The notes under the pieces were generated by a model. That model saw only the letters and a list, made by a program, of their open reading frames with translations, was not told the origin of the DNA and did no database searches. A stretch of 64,000 nt of DNA. Source: Lumbricus terrestris. Its lineage: Eukaryota; Annelida; Clitellata; Crassiclitellata; Lumbricidae. A program made the position numbers and the translations under genes. Positions 1 to 11,364 of this stretch are shown piece after piece (within the stretch, counting starts at the first letter, position 1; every line of letters starts with the position of its first letter). Location of the stretch: positions 3,823,583 to 3,887,582 of the forward strand of contig OX457040.1 of the NCBI GenBank assembly GCA_949752735.1, read 5' to 3'.

Positions 1-235
1 TTCGGCTGTGTGCTAAATTAAAGTAAAGTACGTGTATATGGGACCTTATTGTGATTTAGTGAATTCACGAACACGGCGGCGATGGTTATAATGTATCTCT
101 GCTAGTCGAAGTCAACAACTCAATAGACCGTAAGATGTTGGAAAACGTTGGAGAGTTTTGGTAATAAATGGATGAATTAGACACCCTCATTAAGAGTAAG
201 AAATGGCAATAAATATTTAACTTTCCGAATAACCA
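1..235 (+). repeat. Copy of the AACACCTTT dispersed repeat, subfamily 1
   Basis: This segment aligns by eye with 9510-9745 and 37020-37230. The shared order is a GGACC(C)(T)TATTAT stretch, a GAACACGG/GAACACAGTGG stretch, GGTTATAATG, a GACCGTAAGATG block and then GAATTAGACACC(C/A)TCATTAAGA at about 173-196. No coding potential is visible. It is one of three fairly long copies, which makes the family boundaries easier to define here than elsewhere. Confidence 0.6.
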
Positions 236-469
236 TTAACTGCCAAATAACTAAGATTTAGATATCTCGGACTAGCACGCATGGGAAGCGGTGGCGCAAG
301 CTGCTACGGAGCGACCTTGGACAAGTTGCTTACCCATCATTGTCCGTGAGGAAGGCAACGGGAAACCAGCAATCTACGCCTACTGTACGTTCTCTTTTAC
401 TTATCTATGTAGCTGCTTACATATCTCTTGGTTCAGCTCAAGAAAGTGAATAAATTAATGAGTCAGCCA

Positions 470-868
470 ATCATCCAACAAGGAAATCAACCAACCAGTC
501 AATAAGTAAGTCAGTCAGTCAGTCAATAAGTGAGTGAGTCAGTCAGTCAGTCAGCCAGTCAGTCAGTCAGTCAGTCAGTCAGTCAGTCAATAAGTTAGTC
601 AGTCAGCCAGTCAATAAGTCAGTCAGTCAATCATTCAGTCAGTCAGTCGGTCAATCAGTCAATCAGTCAGTCAGTCAGCCAGCCAGCAAATTCAATCAAT
701 AAATCAATAAATCAATAAATCAATTAACCAATTAATAAATAAATCAACAAATCAATAAATCAATAAATCAATCAATCAGCCAATCAGCCAATCAGCCAAT
801 CATCCAGTCAACCAATCAATCAACCAACCAATCAATCAATCAATCAACCAATCAACCAATCAATCAAT
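470..868 (+). repeat. Tetranucleotide array (AGTC)n grading into (AATC)n
   Basis: About 400 bp of imperfect 4 bp repeats: AGTC/CAGT units dominate to about 690, then AATA/AATC and CCAATCAA units to 868. Interruptions are single substitutions, so the array is degenerate rather than freshly expanded. No gene is seen. Confidence 0.95.
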
Positions 869-984
869 CTTCTTTTGATCACCATAATACATGCGAGCAT
901 GCAGTTTAGAGTTTAGACTTTCTGTCTATTTTATGTTTTCTTTGTGTTTCCCTCCGCTGCAAATGAGTCACGTTGATGACTATA

Positions 985-1130
985 ATTTGTTGTGTGGAAA
1001 TACACTGTAACGTCATCGTCATCGTCTCTGTCGGTCGCGAAAAGCTGTTTCGAGAGAATTTTGGGGATTATTATAAATGGAGAATTAAACACCTTTAATA
1101 AGATTCTACCGGTATATTATAAAGCCATCA
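985..1130 (+). repeat. Dispersed module: CGTCATCG block plus AACACCTTT motif
   Basis: Contains the family order TGTGGAAATACACT, AACGTCATCGTC, CTCTGTCGGTCG and then GAATTAAACACCTTTAATAAG at about 1083-1103, followed by TATTATAAAG. The same order appears at 10370-10500, 36590-36670, 54050-54165 and 60190-60320. Confidence 0.6.
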
Positions 1131-1237
1131 ATTGTTGGTGATGTTTTGGATATGTAACTACGGCGAGCATAATTATCATAGAGTAGTACAAGGTGAGCAG
1201 AATGTGTCTATGCAGTAGATAAGATATTAGCGTTAGT

Positions 1238-1576
1238 ATTCCGATGTTTTAGCCAGTTTTAGTGCAATGTGTTCTATGCGTGCGTTCCAGGTTAAATGTT
1301 GATCCACATAGACTCCAAGGAATATTACATATTTGACTTGTGAAATATCGATATTGTCTAAATTTTATGGACGTTTCCCCTCAGTAACTGTTCTGGAGTT
1401 GATTTCCTATGAGAGCAAAAGAGAATGTAGTTGGTCTTTGTCAAGTTAAGAGATAGTTTGCTTGCTTTGAACCAATCTGACACCAGTAAAAGTTCTTCGT
1501 TGAGGATTCGGAATAATTCATCATAGGATTTGTGTGAGACGAAGATATTCTAGTCTTCAGCAAATAATGCACTGCG
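1238..1576 (-). pseudogene. Relic of a non-LTR retrotransposon reverse transcriptase
   Basis: Translating the minus strand in pieces gives a typical non-LTR reverse-transcriptase stretch: a degraded ADD box (FAED then a stop), SYDELFRILNEELLLVSDWF, KLSLNLTKTNYILF, and after a frame change ISQVKYVIFLGVYVD and LTWNAHIEHIALKLAK. These match the region just after the YADD active-site box in jockey/CR1-group elements. The catalytic box is mutated and at least one frameshift and several stops break the frame, so it is dead. It differs in sequence from the other LINEs in this window and represents another, older family. No ends could be placed. Confidence 0.7.
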
Positions 1577-1837
1577 AACCTTAATAACGAAGCACACTTA
1601 GTAGAGCGTTACAGTCGAAATTGAAAGTAAGCGTATTATATTTTTTTATACTAATTTTCATTCCGCGGTGTTCAAACATCCAGAACACCCCATAGCTACG
1701 GCCTTGCTCCTAGTTAATAAGTTCCTGCATGATGGCTTAGCGCCTAAATCCCTAATCTTAAATGCAAAGAGAACAGACGGTCTACAATACAAGGGAGCAA
1801 ATATAGCAGCCTACAAAACCTATCCTATATGCTGATG

Positions 1838-1908
1838 CTTCGGGAATCGAACTTGAATCCGCTGATTTCCATGCCAGTGTGCTATCCAAGTCGCCACCGC
1901 CCAATCCC
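1838..1908 (-). repeat. tRNA-like head (SINE fragment or tRNA pseudogene)
   Basis: On the minus strand the sequence has an A-box-like stretch (GTGGCGACTTGGATAGCA), a tRNA-like middle and a B-box-like GTTCGATTCCCG with the right spacing. It differs from the main SINE family of the window. I see no intact acceptor pairing, so a functional tRNA is unlikely. Confidence 0.45.
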
Positions 1909-2542
1909 ACCAACCCCTACCCACAATAACAATATCCATCAACAGTAACATGGATGGATCCAAAATATAAGGGTGACTTTTTTTCCGAGTTTATGCAGTT
2001 TTTCTCATGCTATTATGCCGCATAGAGATCATTTCTAAAAAAATTGTCTAAGATTGCTGCGTCACATTCTTATAATATCAGTCATAGGGGTGTCTAAATG
2101 CTTCTGGAATTTGCACAATAATTACTATCGTAAAATGGGGCAACATTGGCACTGTGGTGTAACTTTGGCACAGAGGAGCCAGGCTACGTACTATTATATA
2201 CACAGAGCACCATATTTATTAGACATACGATACTATTAGAGAACCATGCAACATCACGATGTGAAATGATATTCGTTAAAGAAAATGCTGTTTGGTGTTA
2301 ATTAGTTATAACAACTGGAAAATAATGGTTGTAAGCTACTCCACGATGATAGTCAATGACACTGCGTACATGTTGCGAACGTTTACGGTTGAAATCTCAC
2401 GATCTTATAAAACAGGCCATTCCGTTTAAAAGGTGTTTAACTTAGATCGATCTATCCAGTTGGATTCCGCGTTAGCTTTTCAGGTGTAAGTGTCGTATTT
2501 ATTATATTTTAGTTTTTTCAAATTTATTTCTCGCATTTGCTA

Positions 2543-2738
2543 AAGCGCCCATTCAAGTGCTGTATTCAGAGGTGCTCCCGACTACAGAGCGAACACTGAA
2601 TCGGAGTTTTGCTCCAAAGCGCCGGAGCGATTGCGAGTGAAGGACTTGTTCAAGGTCCATATAGGCGGTTCCTTGAGGTGGATTCGAACCTGGAAGCCTT
2701 CGGATCAAAGGCACCGAATTCACCTCCACACCACCGCG
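2543..2738 (-). mobile_element. tRNA-derived SINE, old copy
   Basis: Minus-strand copy of the main SINE family: an internal promoter-like head with B box GGTTCGAATCCACCTCAAGG, the body block GACCTTG..CAAGTCCTTCACTCGCAAT, and the tail with GGGAGCACCTCTGAATAC and GGGCGCTTTA. Many substitutions relative to the copies at 46201 and 12309 mark it as old. Any short ORF here is spurious. Confidence 0.85.
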
Positions 2739-2794
2739 ATGTGATGACGTCATTGGTGGCCCCAGTGGCACTTATTTGTTGAAACTTTAGCATC

Positions 2795-2895
2795 ATGACA
2801 AGGTCCTCGTGACGACCTTGGGATCCGTGACGACCTTGGACCCCTCGTGAGGACCATTGGTCGCGTGACAGGGCTCCGTGACAACCACGCGCCGT
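2795..2895 (+). repeat. Degenerate ~19 bp tandem repeat (CGTGACGACCTTGG)
   Basis: The unit CTCGTGACGACCTTGGGA or a variant (TCCGTGACGACCTTGGACC, CTCGTGAGGACCATTGGT, GCGTGACAGGGCTCCGTGAC) repeats about 4-5 times. It is GC-richer than its surroundings. Confidence 0.6.
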
Positions 2896-3025
2896 CACTG
2901 GTACTTTTTTTATCTCCTGGCAGAGGTTGTCGTACCTAATAATTCCTTTCATCGAACAATTCGATCGATTTTTATTTTGAGTTAGAACCCCTGACTCTAA
3001 ACAGGCGATATTATATGCCAACTAG

Positions 3026-3112
3026 TAACTGGATGGATCCAGATTTGACGAGGACTTATGGCAACAAAGGCCGCTGCCCTCGAAAAAATTAGTTTGGCAT
3101 AATACAGCTCAT
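3026..3112 (+). repeat. Old copy of the ~95 bp GGATCC/CCAGGGT SINE-like unit
   Basis: Reads GGATGGATCCAGATTTGACG, then a degenerate form of CTATGACAACAGAGGCCGTT and TTGGCATAATACAGC. It is about 75% similar by eye to the young copies at 15353 and 21672. Confidence 0.6.
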
Positions 3113-3329
3113 ATTAATCAAATTTTTGACACATCGTCTGTTTAGAGTGCAAAGGGTTCTAACTCAATTTTGTCAAAAAAAACGTTTTATTGTTTTATTT
3201 TATTGCTACCAATGTGATGCTTGGACTGTGCAAAGATTTTATCGCTCTGAGTAAAAATAACGAAACAGCAACTATTTGAATATTGGAGATATTTCCTAGG
3301 ACCTATCTGTGAAATGTGCAAAGGTTCTA

Positions 3330-3505
3330 TCTATGCGCGGCGCCCTCCTCCTTTATCCAGGCTTGGGACTGGCACTGGCAGAGTGCAACCAGTGCCGGAG
3401 TTACCTATCTGTGAAAGGGGCAAAGGTTCTATCTATGCGAGTTTGTGGTGGTGGTATTTGCAGTTTAACGTCACTGTGTGGTAACAAAGACCTTTAGCGA
3501 CGCCC
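3330..3505 (+). repeat. Dispersed CTCCTCCTTTATCC / TTTAACGTCACTGTG repeat
   Basis: Carries the blocks GCCCTCCTCCTTTATCCAGG, GGGACTGGCACTGGCAGAGT, GCAACCAGTG(C)CGGAGTT and then GCAGTTTAACGTCACTGTGT and GGTAACAAAGACC. These blocks recur at 4805, 11983, 16438, 17340, 34920(-), 39014, 39320, 42095, 47795(-), 51355(-) and 61288(-). No function is recognised. Confidence 0.7.
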
Positions 3506-3517
3506 CCTCCTTTGGAA

Positions 3518-3655
3518 AATGTTCCTGCTTAAATTGGTGCTGGATTGATAATAATGTTCCTGCTTAAATTGGAGCTGGATTGATGAAAATGTTCCTGCTT
3601 AAATTGGAGTTGGACTGATGAAAAATTCTTGCTCAAATTGGAGCTGGATATAAAT
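3518..3655 (+). repeat. 35 bp tandem repeat, 4 copies
   Basis: The unit begins AATGTTCCTGCTTAAATTGG and continues (A)GCTGGATTGATGAA. Unit starts are at about 3518, 3553, 3588 and 3624; the last copy is diverged. Confidence 0.85.
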
Positions 3656-3764
3656 AAGCACAGTAAAATGTGAAACTTCAAATCACCTTGAATTGTAACA
3701 GATTCCTCAACATTGCTTCAATAATAAATTATAACTACATCGAAAATAATATGGAAGCTATACG

Positions 3765-4800
3765 CACTCATGGCTTATTGTAAGGCAATAATTCTACTTT
3801 AAAAAGGTGTTTGATTCTCGCTTTTAACTACACTTAAAATTTCCATCTTTAAGCGACATCTTGCGGTCAATGTGAAATTGACGTCATAATACATTGACGG
3901 ACCCAGTAATAAATCATGTGAAAATCACAGTAAAAGAACCAGATGAAGATAAGGATGACGAAGATGAAGATGACGAAGATGACGAAATGTCGAAGATGTA
4001 GAAAGCGAATTTGAAGATGATTGACAAAAAGAAAAAGGACGAGCAGGTACAGAAGATGAAAGAGGATACGATGAAGATTGAGAAGAAGAAATGGCGGCGG
4101 AGAAGAAGAAACAGGAGAACGAATTTTAAGTACATGTAGGTCTAGGAGACGCATCCCACTTTTGGCATTTTTCTTTTCATAGAATTGGCATAATATACGA
4201 GCAAACTGAAAAAAGACAAAGAGGTGTAGATATGCAGAAAGAGCACGAACATTCAAACATACAATCACACGAATAGACAGATGGGCAGATAGACAGGGGC
4301 AAAGATATAATAGACAGATAAATAGTAAATAAAGGTAATAAAACTATGCTTTTAAAATAATTAAATTAAAGAATACAATAAACAACCTGAATAAGAGATC
4401 TCATAATCAATATAAATTCTAAACTACGAATTCATTTATAATCGTACAGAAATCCTTCGTAATCTATTAGAACGCACATCTCAAGCGTGCGTTAAGCTGG
4501 AGAGAGGGTGACACTAGTACAAGCAAGTCATCGTTCCAATGAAACATCATCTGCAGCTTGCTACCGACGATGCCACGGACGTTCAGTCGTTCAAGTTTAA
4601 TTCTGCGGTGTAAGAAGATGATGAAAAGTGATCACTTAAGCGATCAGTCCAGAAGCTGCCATGAGTAAAATTAAGCATTAGCAACTTTCTTAGCCTCGGC
4701 ATACGAGGGCGGGTGACCAGGCTTCTCCGGGACGGTCACACTTTTGAATCGCGTCTCTTCCTCAGGATTCCCGCATTGATCGGTATATAATTACTGTATT
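3765..4800 (+). repeat. Duplicated segment, unit A
   Basis: First of three related units. It opens with ATGGCTTATTGTAAGGCAAT and AAAAGGTGTTTGATTCTCG, then CGACATCTTGCGG and TTGACGTCATAATACATT, a purine-rich GATGAAGAT stretch, CAATAAACAACCTGAATAAG, GGAGAGAGGGTGACAC and CTTAGCCTCGGCATACGAGG. It lacks the hAT insertion present in unit B and therefore shows the empty site (CCTTCGTAATCTATTAG near 4455). No protein is recognised; minus-strand ORFs over the GATGAAGAT stretch reflect low complexity. Confidence 0.75.
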
Positions 4801-4804
4801 AACA

Positions 4805-5598
4805 GTAGTAGTAGTAGTAGTTGTTGCAGTTTAACGTCACTGTGTGGTAACAAAGACCATTAGCGACTCCATCCTTTGGTGATACCGTTCATATGAAATC
4901 AATGTGCAGTCATGGCTAATTGTAAAGCAATATTGGTACTTAAAGAAGGTGTTTGATTCTCGTTTATAACTACACGTAAAAATTCCAACTTTAATCGACA
5001 TCTTGCGGCCAATGTGAAATTGACGTCATAATACATTCACGGGCCGTGACATAGAAATAATAATTATGTGAAAATCACGGCAAAAGAATCAGATGAAGAT
5101 AAGAATGAAGATGACGAATATGTAGAAAGCGAATTTGAAGGTGATTAACAAAAGAAGAAGGAAGAGCAGATGCAGAAGATGAACGATGATCCGATGAAGA
5201 TTGAGAAGAAGAAATAGGAGAACGAATTTTAAGTACATGTAGGTCTATGAGACGCACTCTACTTTTGGCATTTTCCTTTTCATAGCATTGGCATATATAG
5301 GAGCAAACTGAAAGAAGACAGGTGAAGAGATGCAGAAGGAGCACGAACATTCAAACATACAATCACACAAATAGTCAGATAGGCAGACAGACAGAGACAT
5401 AGATATGATAAACAGACAATGTTTATATGTGCATAAATAGTAAGTTAGATAAATAGTAAATAAAGGCAATAAAACTATGTTTCTAGAATAATTCAATTTA
5501 TAAAGAATACAATAAACACCCTGAATAAGAGATCTCACAATGTATATAAATTCTAAACTACGTGCTCATTTATGTTGGCTCTAAATCCTTTCGTGAAT
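4805..5598 (+). repeat. Duplicated segment, unit B, left part
   Basis: After a short copy of the TTTAACGTCACTGTG repeat (4820-4876), this aligns with unit A from ATGGCTAATTGTAAAGCAAT (4912) to AAATCCTTTCGTGAA (5598). The alignment resumes after the hAT-like insertion at 7668. The duplication therefore predates the insertion. Confidence 0.75.
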
Positions 5599-7667
5599 CA
5601 CGAAAGGATTCAGGGGGGGCCAATCCGGCCATGGCCCCCCCCATTTCAAATCACCATGGGACGTGGCCCCCCCATCCATGGTGGCCCAAAAAATATTTTC
5701 AGGGTGTCAGTCATGCACAGGAGAATTAATGTATAAATGTAATTAAAATCTATAATAAAAATAATGTATAAATGTAATTAAAATCTAATCTAAGTCTCTC
5801 ACGCAATTGCATTGCCTTAATATAAAGCATCGAAATGAAACAATCTTTCAACAGTATCCAACTATGATTTATGGCATGGTATATATGTTATTCGTGTATA
5901 TATTCGTAGTAAATTGTAAAAACATTAACACCAATAAACACAATTATAACTAAGTACAACTAACTATTAATTACAAATCAAGTTAACACTAACAACAGTG
6001 TTTGGGATGTAATTTATTTTTTGCAGATGCCAAAAAATTTCAGGGCGAAACATGTTAAGTTTTGAGTTTAGCCTATGTGTGCAAGAAAATGCGGTGAATG
6101 ATAGCACATGTTTACTCCTTTTTTTTATTTATATCTTACTATATTTCATTCAGTAGTGGGAAGTATTTTATTCATTCTAGTCTTAAAAAGTCATCAGTTT
6201 TTTAGAAGCAAAATTGAACACCTTTTGGAAGATTTCGGACGGTTCACTAAAAATTCATAAGTTTTTTGGGAAGCGAAATTGAACACTTTTTTTAAATTTT
6301 TCACGGAAGAATAAAAAGTCATCGCTCTTTTTAGACGAAAAATTAAACACCTTTTTTAAGATTTCGCACGGATGACTACAAAAAGTCATCAGTTTATTGG
6401 GATGCTAAATTGAACACCTTTTTTTGAAAATTTCGCACGGAAGAATAAAAAGTCATCACTCTTTTTAGACGAAAAATTAAACACCATTTTTAAGATTTAG
6501 CACGGATGACTACAAAAGTCATGTTTTTGGGATGCGAAATTAAACACCTTTTTTGAAAATTTCGCACGGAAGACTAATAAGTCATCACTCTTTTTAGACG
6601 AAAAATTAAACACCCTTTTTAAGATTACCCACGGTTGACTACAAAAAGTCATCAGTTTTTGCATTCTAAATTGAACACTTTTTTGAAAATTTCGCATGGA
6701 AGACTAAAAAGTCATCACTCTTTTTAGACGAAAAATTAAACACCTTTTTTAATATTTCGCAGGGATGACTACAATAAGTCATCAGTTTTTTGCGATGCGA
6801 AATTAAACACCTTTTATGAAAATTTCGCCCGGAAGACTAAAAAGTCATCACTCTTTTTAGACGAAAAATTAAACACCTTTTTTAAGATTTCGCACGGATG
6901 ACTACAAAAAGTCATCAGTTTTTTGGGATGCTAAATTGAACACCTTTTTTTGAAAATTTCGCACGGAGGACTAAAAAGTCATCACTCTTTTTAGACGAAA
7001 AATTAAACACCTTTTTTAATATTTCGCAGGGATGACTACAATAAGTCATCAGTTTTTTGCGATGCGAAATTAAACACCTTTTATGAAAATTTCGCACGGA
7101 AGACTAAAAAGTCATCACTCTTTTTAGACGAAAAATTAAACACCTTTTTTAAGATTTCACACGGATGACCAAAAATTGTCATCAGTTTTTTTGGGAAGGA
7201 AAATAAAACAGCCTTTTTGAAGATTTCCGGCGGATTACTTAAAAAAGAACATCTAGTTTTCGGGAATGAAGTTTTTAAGTAAAGTCTATATTTATTGAGA
7301 CCTTATGGCACTCTTATAAGCACTGAAAACTACAGCTATTTTGTTAAGATAACAGCTTAAAATGCTACCATTGCAATGTGAAAATTCTAAAAGTTTCTGG
7401 TGGGGAGGGGCATATCCCCTCCCCACACCCCTCCCCTACCACTCTCGGCGCTGCGCGCCTCATGATTGTCTTCAGACGGTCAATTATCTACCCCTCCGGA
7501 AACCTCAACCCCCCCCAGAGGTGGGGGCTAAATTAAACTCTGGTTTCGGTCAAAAACGACAAAAAAAGTTCATCAGGTCTTTCAGCGAAAGATCAACGAA
7601 AAATTTTCCGACCCCAGCCCAAAATTTTTTTGGCCCCCCCCTTTGAAAAGTTCTGGATCCGCCACTG
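5599..7667. mobile_element. Non-autonomous hAT-like element carrying a satellite array
   Basis: The right end is CTGGATCCGCCACTG, a classic hAT-type inverted end (CAGTGGCGGATCCAG). The left end CACGAAAGGATTCAG is a degenerate match and both are followed inward by a run of G/C with GGGGGGCC. Flanks are TTCGTGAAT (5590-5598) and TTCGTGAT (7668-7675), an 8 bp target duplication with one extra base. The paralogous unit A shows the unoccupied site. No transposase remains; the interior is the tandem array at 6180-7250 plus AT-rich filler. hAT elements move by cut-and-paste, so this copy would have needed a transposase in trans. Confidence 0.65.
6180..7250. repeat. Satellite: ~66 bp monomers in 130-134 bp dimers
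   Basis: Two alternating monomer types: one with AAGTCATCACTCTTTTTAGA and AAAAATTAAACACCTTTTTT, the other with AAAGTCATCAGTTTTTTGGG and GCGAAATTAAACACC, both ending TTTCGCACGG. The AGTCATCACT word falls at 6318 (variant), 6451, 6580, 6710, 6843, 6977 and 7110, giving spacings of 129-134 bp. About eight dimers are present. Short minus-strand ORFs across it are by-products of the repeat. Confidence 0.95.
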
Positions 7668-8500
7668 TTCGTGATCCATTATTATTATTATATTCGTTAA
7701 ATGGCAACAAAACTGAAAGACACACTGCTATCAGGTACAAAAAGCAGTTTATCAAATATAATATAATACATATAGAATGTCTTTAGCCTTGACTGTGGGA
7801 TTTACTTTAGGATAAGAGCACAAATTAAATGACAGAAATTACAAAAAGAATGATTTTTTGTTTATATAGGATACTATAGGCTAATGAGATTAGACTCTTC
7901 AAAAAAATCATTAATGAGCATAAGGTGCCTTCCTATACAAAACCCGAGAGATTTAATGTCTGTCATCTTTCGTTGGCGGATGGTAACCGACCGATGAACC
8001 GAGACACCGACAAGTTACAACACCCTTTGACCCGATTATTTCTGATGAGCTAGATTGCAAGAAGGTACCGACGATAGATGCTTCGTCAATTATTGTAGGC
8101 CTAGCTAGGAAAGAAACGACAGGTTCGATAATTAGGGTGCAATGCATTAAGCTGGAGAGAGGGTGACACCAGTTACTATTCATCTTTCCAATCAAACATT
8201 ATTTGCAGCTTGTTGCCGACGACGTTAATTCAGTCGTTCAAGTATAATTCTGCGGTGTAAGAAGTTGATGAAAAGTGATCACTTAAGCGATTAGTTCTGA
8301 AGCTGCCATGAGTATTAAGCATTAGCAACTTCATTTTCTTAGCCTCGGCATACGAGGGCGAGTGACCAGGCTTCTCCGGGACAGTGACAATGTCGCACCT
8401 ACACGAATCTGGCTTGAACGTCCGAGGCAGGTGGAAGCTACAAAACAGAACAGTTTGAAACGCATCTCTTCCTCAGGATTCCCGCACTGAGCGGTATATA
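7668..8500 (+). repeat. Duplicated segment, unit B, right part
   Basis: Resumes unit B after the hAT-like insertion. AAGCTGGAGAGAGGGTGACA (8149), AAGAAGTTGATGAAAAGTGA, AAGCTGCCATGAGTATTAAG and CTTAGCCTCGGCATACGAGG (8339) align with unit A at 4494-4710. The ORF-like stretch on the minus strand at 7953-8195 has no recognisable domain. Confidence 0.7.
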
Positions 8501-8502
8501 AC

Positions 8503-8605
8503 ACAATGCATGAGGGATCCGAATTGACCAGGGTCTATGACAACAGAGGTCGTTACCCAGGACAGAAAGTTGTTTGGCGTGTTACAACACTTATAACTAC
8601 AATGA
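8503..8605 (+). mobile_element. Copy of the ~95 bp SINE-like unit with imperfect target duplication
   Basis: Contains GGATCCGAATTGACCAGGGT, CTATGACAACAGAGGTCGTT and ACCCAGGACAGAAA. Flanks ACAATGCATGAGGGATCCG on the left and ACAATGAAACGAGGGATTCG on the right look like a ~13-20 bp imperfect target duplication. It separates units B and C. Confidence 0.6.
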
Positions 8606-8639
8606 AACGAGGGATTCGTTTTATACGAAAGCGATGTGC

Positions 8640-8930
8640 AGTCATGGCTTATTGTAGAGCAATAATCCAACTTAAAAAAGGTGTTTGATTCTCGTTTTCA
8701 ACTACACGTAAAATTTCCAACTTAATCGACATCTTGCGGCCAATGTGAAACTGACGTCATAATACATTCACGGAGACCGTGTAATAAATCTTGTGAAAAT
8801 ATCGGCAAAAGAAGCAGAGGAAGGTAAGGATGGCAAAGATGAAGATGACGAAGATGGCGAAATGACGAAAATGAAGAAATCGTACCTTGGAAGTCTTTCG
8901 ACCAATTATTCAGACGTAACTTTTTCATAA
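8640..8930 (+). repeat. Duplicated segment, unit C (partial)
   Basis: Third unit: ATGGCTTATTGTAGAGCAAT, AAAAAGGTGTTTGATTCTCG, CGACATCTTGCGGCC and CTGACGTCATAATACATTCA match units A and B, then similarity fades in the GATGAAGATGACG stretch. A fourth, dispersed copy lies at 40590-40790. Confidence 0.7.
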
Positions 8931-9346
8931 GCTTATTCGCTCATTAATAGGAAAATCACGTTAACTTTTTTATCGTTAATGTTTTAAATAATTCCACTAA
9001 GTTTCTGGTTCATACATTTTACAGGTCACTTACTGAGGGTCATCTTTCTGCCTCACCGATTAAACGGTCCATTGTTTTCTCCATCCAGTAAAACAGAATT
9101 TGAACGAAAATACCGATTAGAATAACCGACCGATTTCCGATTCATTCCACATGAAGACATTTCAGAGATTAATTCTAATTCAGGTTCGTCGTTATTTTGA
9201 GTGGGCAGGACATAATTATTATCCCAGCAGCGCAAATCTGAAGAACTTTTCAGAATTATATTTCTGTCGACCTCTAAGTACTTTGTTGCCGTGATATGTC
9301 GTTTATGCCTCGATCCAACTAAAAAAGTAACTTCCTTCAAATAATT

Positions 9347-9347
9347 G

Positions 9348-9378
<31 letters not shown>

Positions 9379-9410
9379 CGCATATTATATATATATATAT
9401 ATATATATAT
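9347..9410. repeat. (TA)n microsatellite, two blocks
   Basis: Two TA runs separated by CAGCGCATTA. Confidence 0.95.
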
Positions 9411-9509
9411 TCGATTTGATTGTAAAGCCAAGCACACGGATGACACACCGCGCACAAAATGCTATAAATGACAGAAAAAAAGAAAGTTAGAAAGTTAATT
9501 TGAAATGGA

Positions 9510-9745
9510 AATCTTAGATAAAAGAGAAATTCGTTTATATAGGACCCATTATATTTTAGTGGAAGACCTTATTCATGAACACAGTGGCAAAGGTTATAAT
9601 GCTGTTGAGCGAGTCGAAGAAAACAGCTCAATTGACCGTAAAATGTAGATAAACTTTGGAGAGAATTATAGACAATAAATGCATGAATTAGACACCATCA
9701 TTAAGAATTTATAGCGGCTAGTAAATAAATAAACATCCGAAAAAT
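9510..9745 (+). repeat. Copy of the AACACCTTT dispersed repeat, subfamily 1
   Basis: Aligns with 1-235: TATAGGACCCATTATATTTT, CATGAACACAGTGGC, GGTTATAATGCTGTTGAGCG, CAATTGACCGTAAAATG and GAATTAGACACCATCATTAA at about 9687. Confidence 0.65.
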
Positions 9746-10329
9746 CAATGTGTGGACTGTCTTAAGATGGTTTGGCATCGTTTTAAAACAAACTGTAGCT
9801 AACTGCATTTAATAGTATCCCGGCGGACATTCTGCGTACACGGTTATCACCATTAGCAATCATGAAAAGTGAGTGGGGGCTGGGGGTGGTGGATATGTCG
9901 ACAACCCGAAATAGCCGCAAGATGACAACGATTAAATAGAATGATACAGATGGGGCGCATTTTCTTCTTTAGTTGTGTTATACATGGACGATGTCAACGT
10001 TAAACAATGTCAACTGGTTAACCCTTAGGCTACCAAGGATGGGTGGTCACGACCACCTACGGCTTTCTGCATCACACATTTGGCTTCATATGTAAGAAAA
10101 TTCTGACATTTCAAGTTGCTCTGGGGTCCATATGCACCAATTGGGGGGGGGAATCGTGATGACACCCAAGACCTAAAACGTCAAAATCGAAAAAAGTACA
10201 AAAGTCAACAGTCAACGATGCTTGATAGGTCAGTTTAATAAGCACAGCCTTGAAATGATGTCATTCCTGATGGACGGACCTACAAACGCTATGATAAGTA
10301 AGGTCAACTGCACTCACAACTGCACGATA

Positions 10330-10510
10330 TGTCACTAAGCAATAGAGAAGTTCATTAAAGATTATTCACTGTGTGGAAATGTAATCAACATTGACGTCAT
10401 CGGCTCTGTTGACGCTGAAATGTGAAACAGTCAAAACCGAGCCTTGAAATTAAACACCTTTAATAAATTGTATTATTAGGCTATAATTGGCTTATGGGCA
10501 TTATGTACTT
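10330..10510 (+). repeat. Dispersed module with TGACGTCATCGGCTCTGTTG and AACACCTTT motif
   Basis: Good copy of the module: GATATGTCACTAAGCAATAG, TTCACTGTGTGGAAATG, TTGACGTCATCGGCTCTG and AAATTAAACACCTTTAATAA (10447-10466). The palindrome TGACGTCA is a textbook CREB/ATF binding site; whether it is bound here is unknown. Confidence 0.7.
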
Positions 10511-10579
10511 CACCTTGGTTTCTATCGAATCCTGAATATGGAGAACTCTGATGCATAGAAGGATGCAGTATGTATGTAT

Positions 10580-10795
10580 GTATGTGCACTTGTTATAGCG
10601 CCCCTTCAAGCTCTCTACCTACTCAGAGGCGCTCCCGAATGCAGAGCGTACACTGCATCGGAGTTTCACGCCGAAGCGCTGAGCAATTGTGAGTGAAGGA
10701 CTTGCCCAAGGTCCTTACGCGGCGAGGTGGATTCGAACCCCGAACCTTCCGGCTTCAAGGCAACGACGCCACCACTACACCACCGCGCCCCACAG
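10580..10795 (-). mobile_element. tRNA-derived SINE
   Basis: Nearly complete minus-strand copy. Head GGGGCGCGGTGGTGTAGTGG, B box GGTTCGAATCCACCTCGCC, body GACCTTGGGCAAGTCCTTCA, then GTGAAACTCCGATGCAGTGT, and a tail with GGGAGCGCCTCTGAGTAG and GGCGCTATAACAAGTGCACA. The tail matches the 3' end of the L2-like LINE at 25022-28249. Confidence 0.9.
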
Positions 10796-10965
10796 TATAG
10801 GCGTATTGTACAAAAAGTATAATCTTGCAATTGTTCTGCATTGCCGAGGTACGATATTAATGACGAGCAGTACCTTAAGCAATAACCCCCCAAAGTAGCC
10901 ATGAGTATGAAGCATTAGCGACTTCATTTTCTCAGCCACGGCATACGATGCCGAGTTGTCAGACT

Positions 10966-11229
<264 letters not shown>

Positions 11230-11364
11230 CTCCCCCTCGCCATTTCACCTTGTCACCTCAGTGTATGCCGTAATTGCACTCATTCTAGCAGAGTTGCATA
11301 GGTGCGAAGGCGAAGGAGAAAATCTGTAACCAAATCAATGAATTGATTAATCGATATTTCTGTT

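Noticed and set aside
10018..10150. Second piggyBac-type element starting TTAACCCTTAGGCTACCAAG
   Set aside because: No matching right end with TTAA was found within several kilobases.
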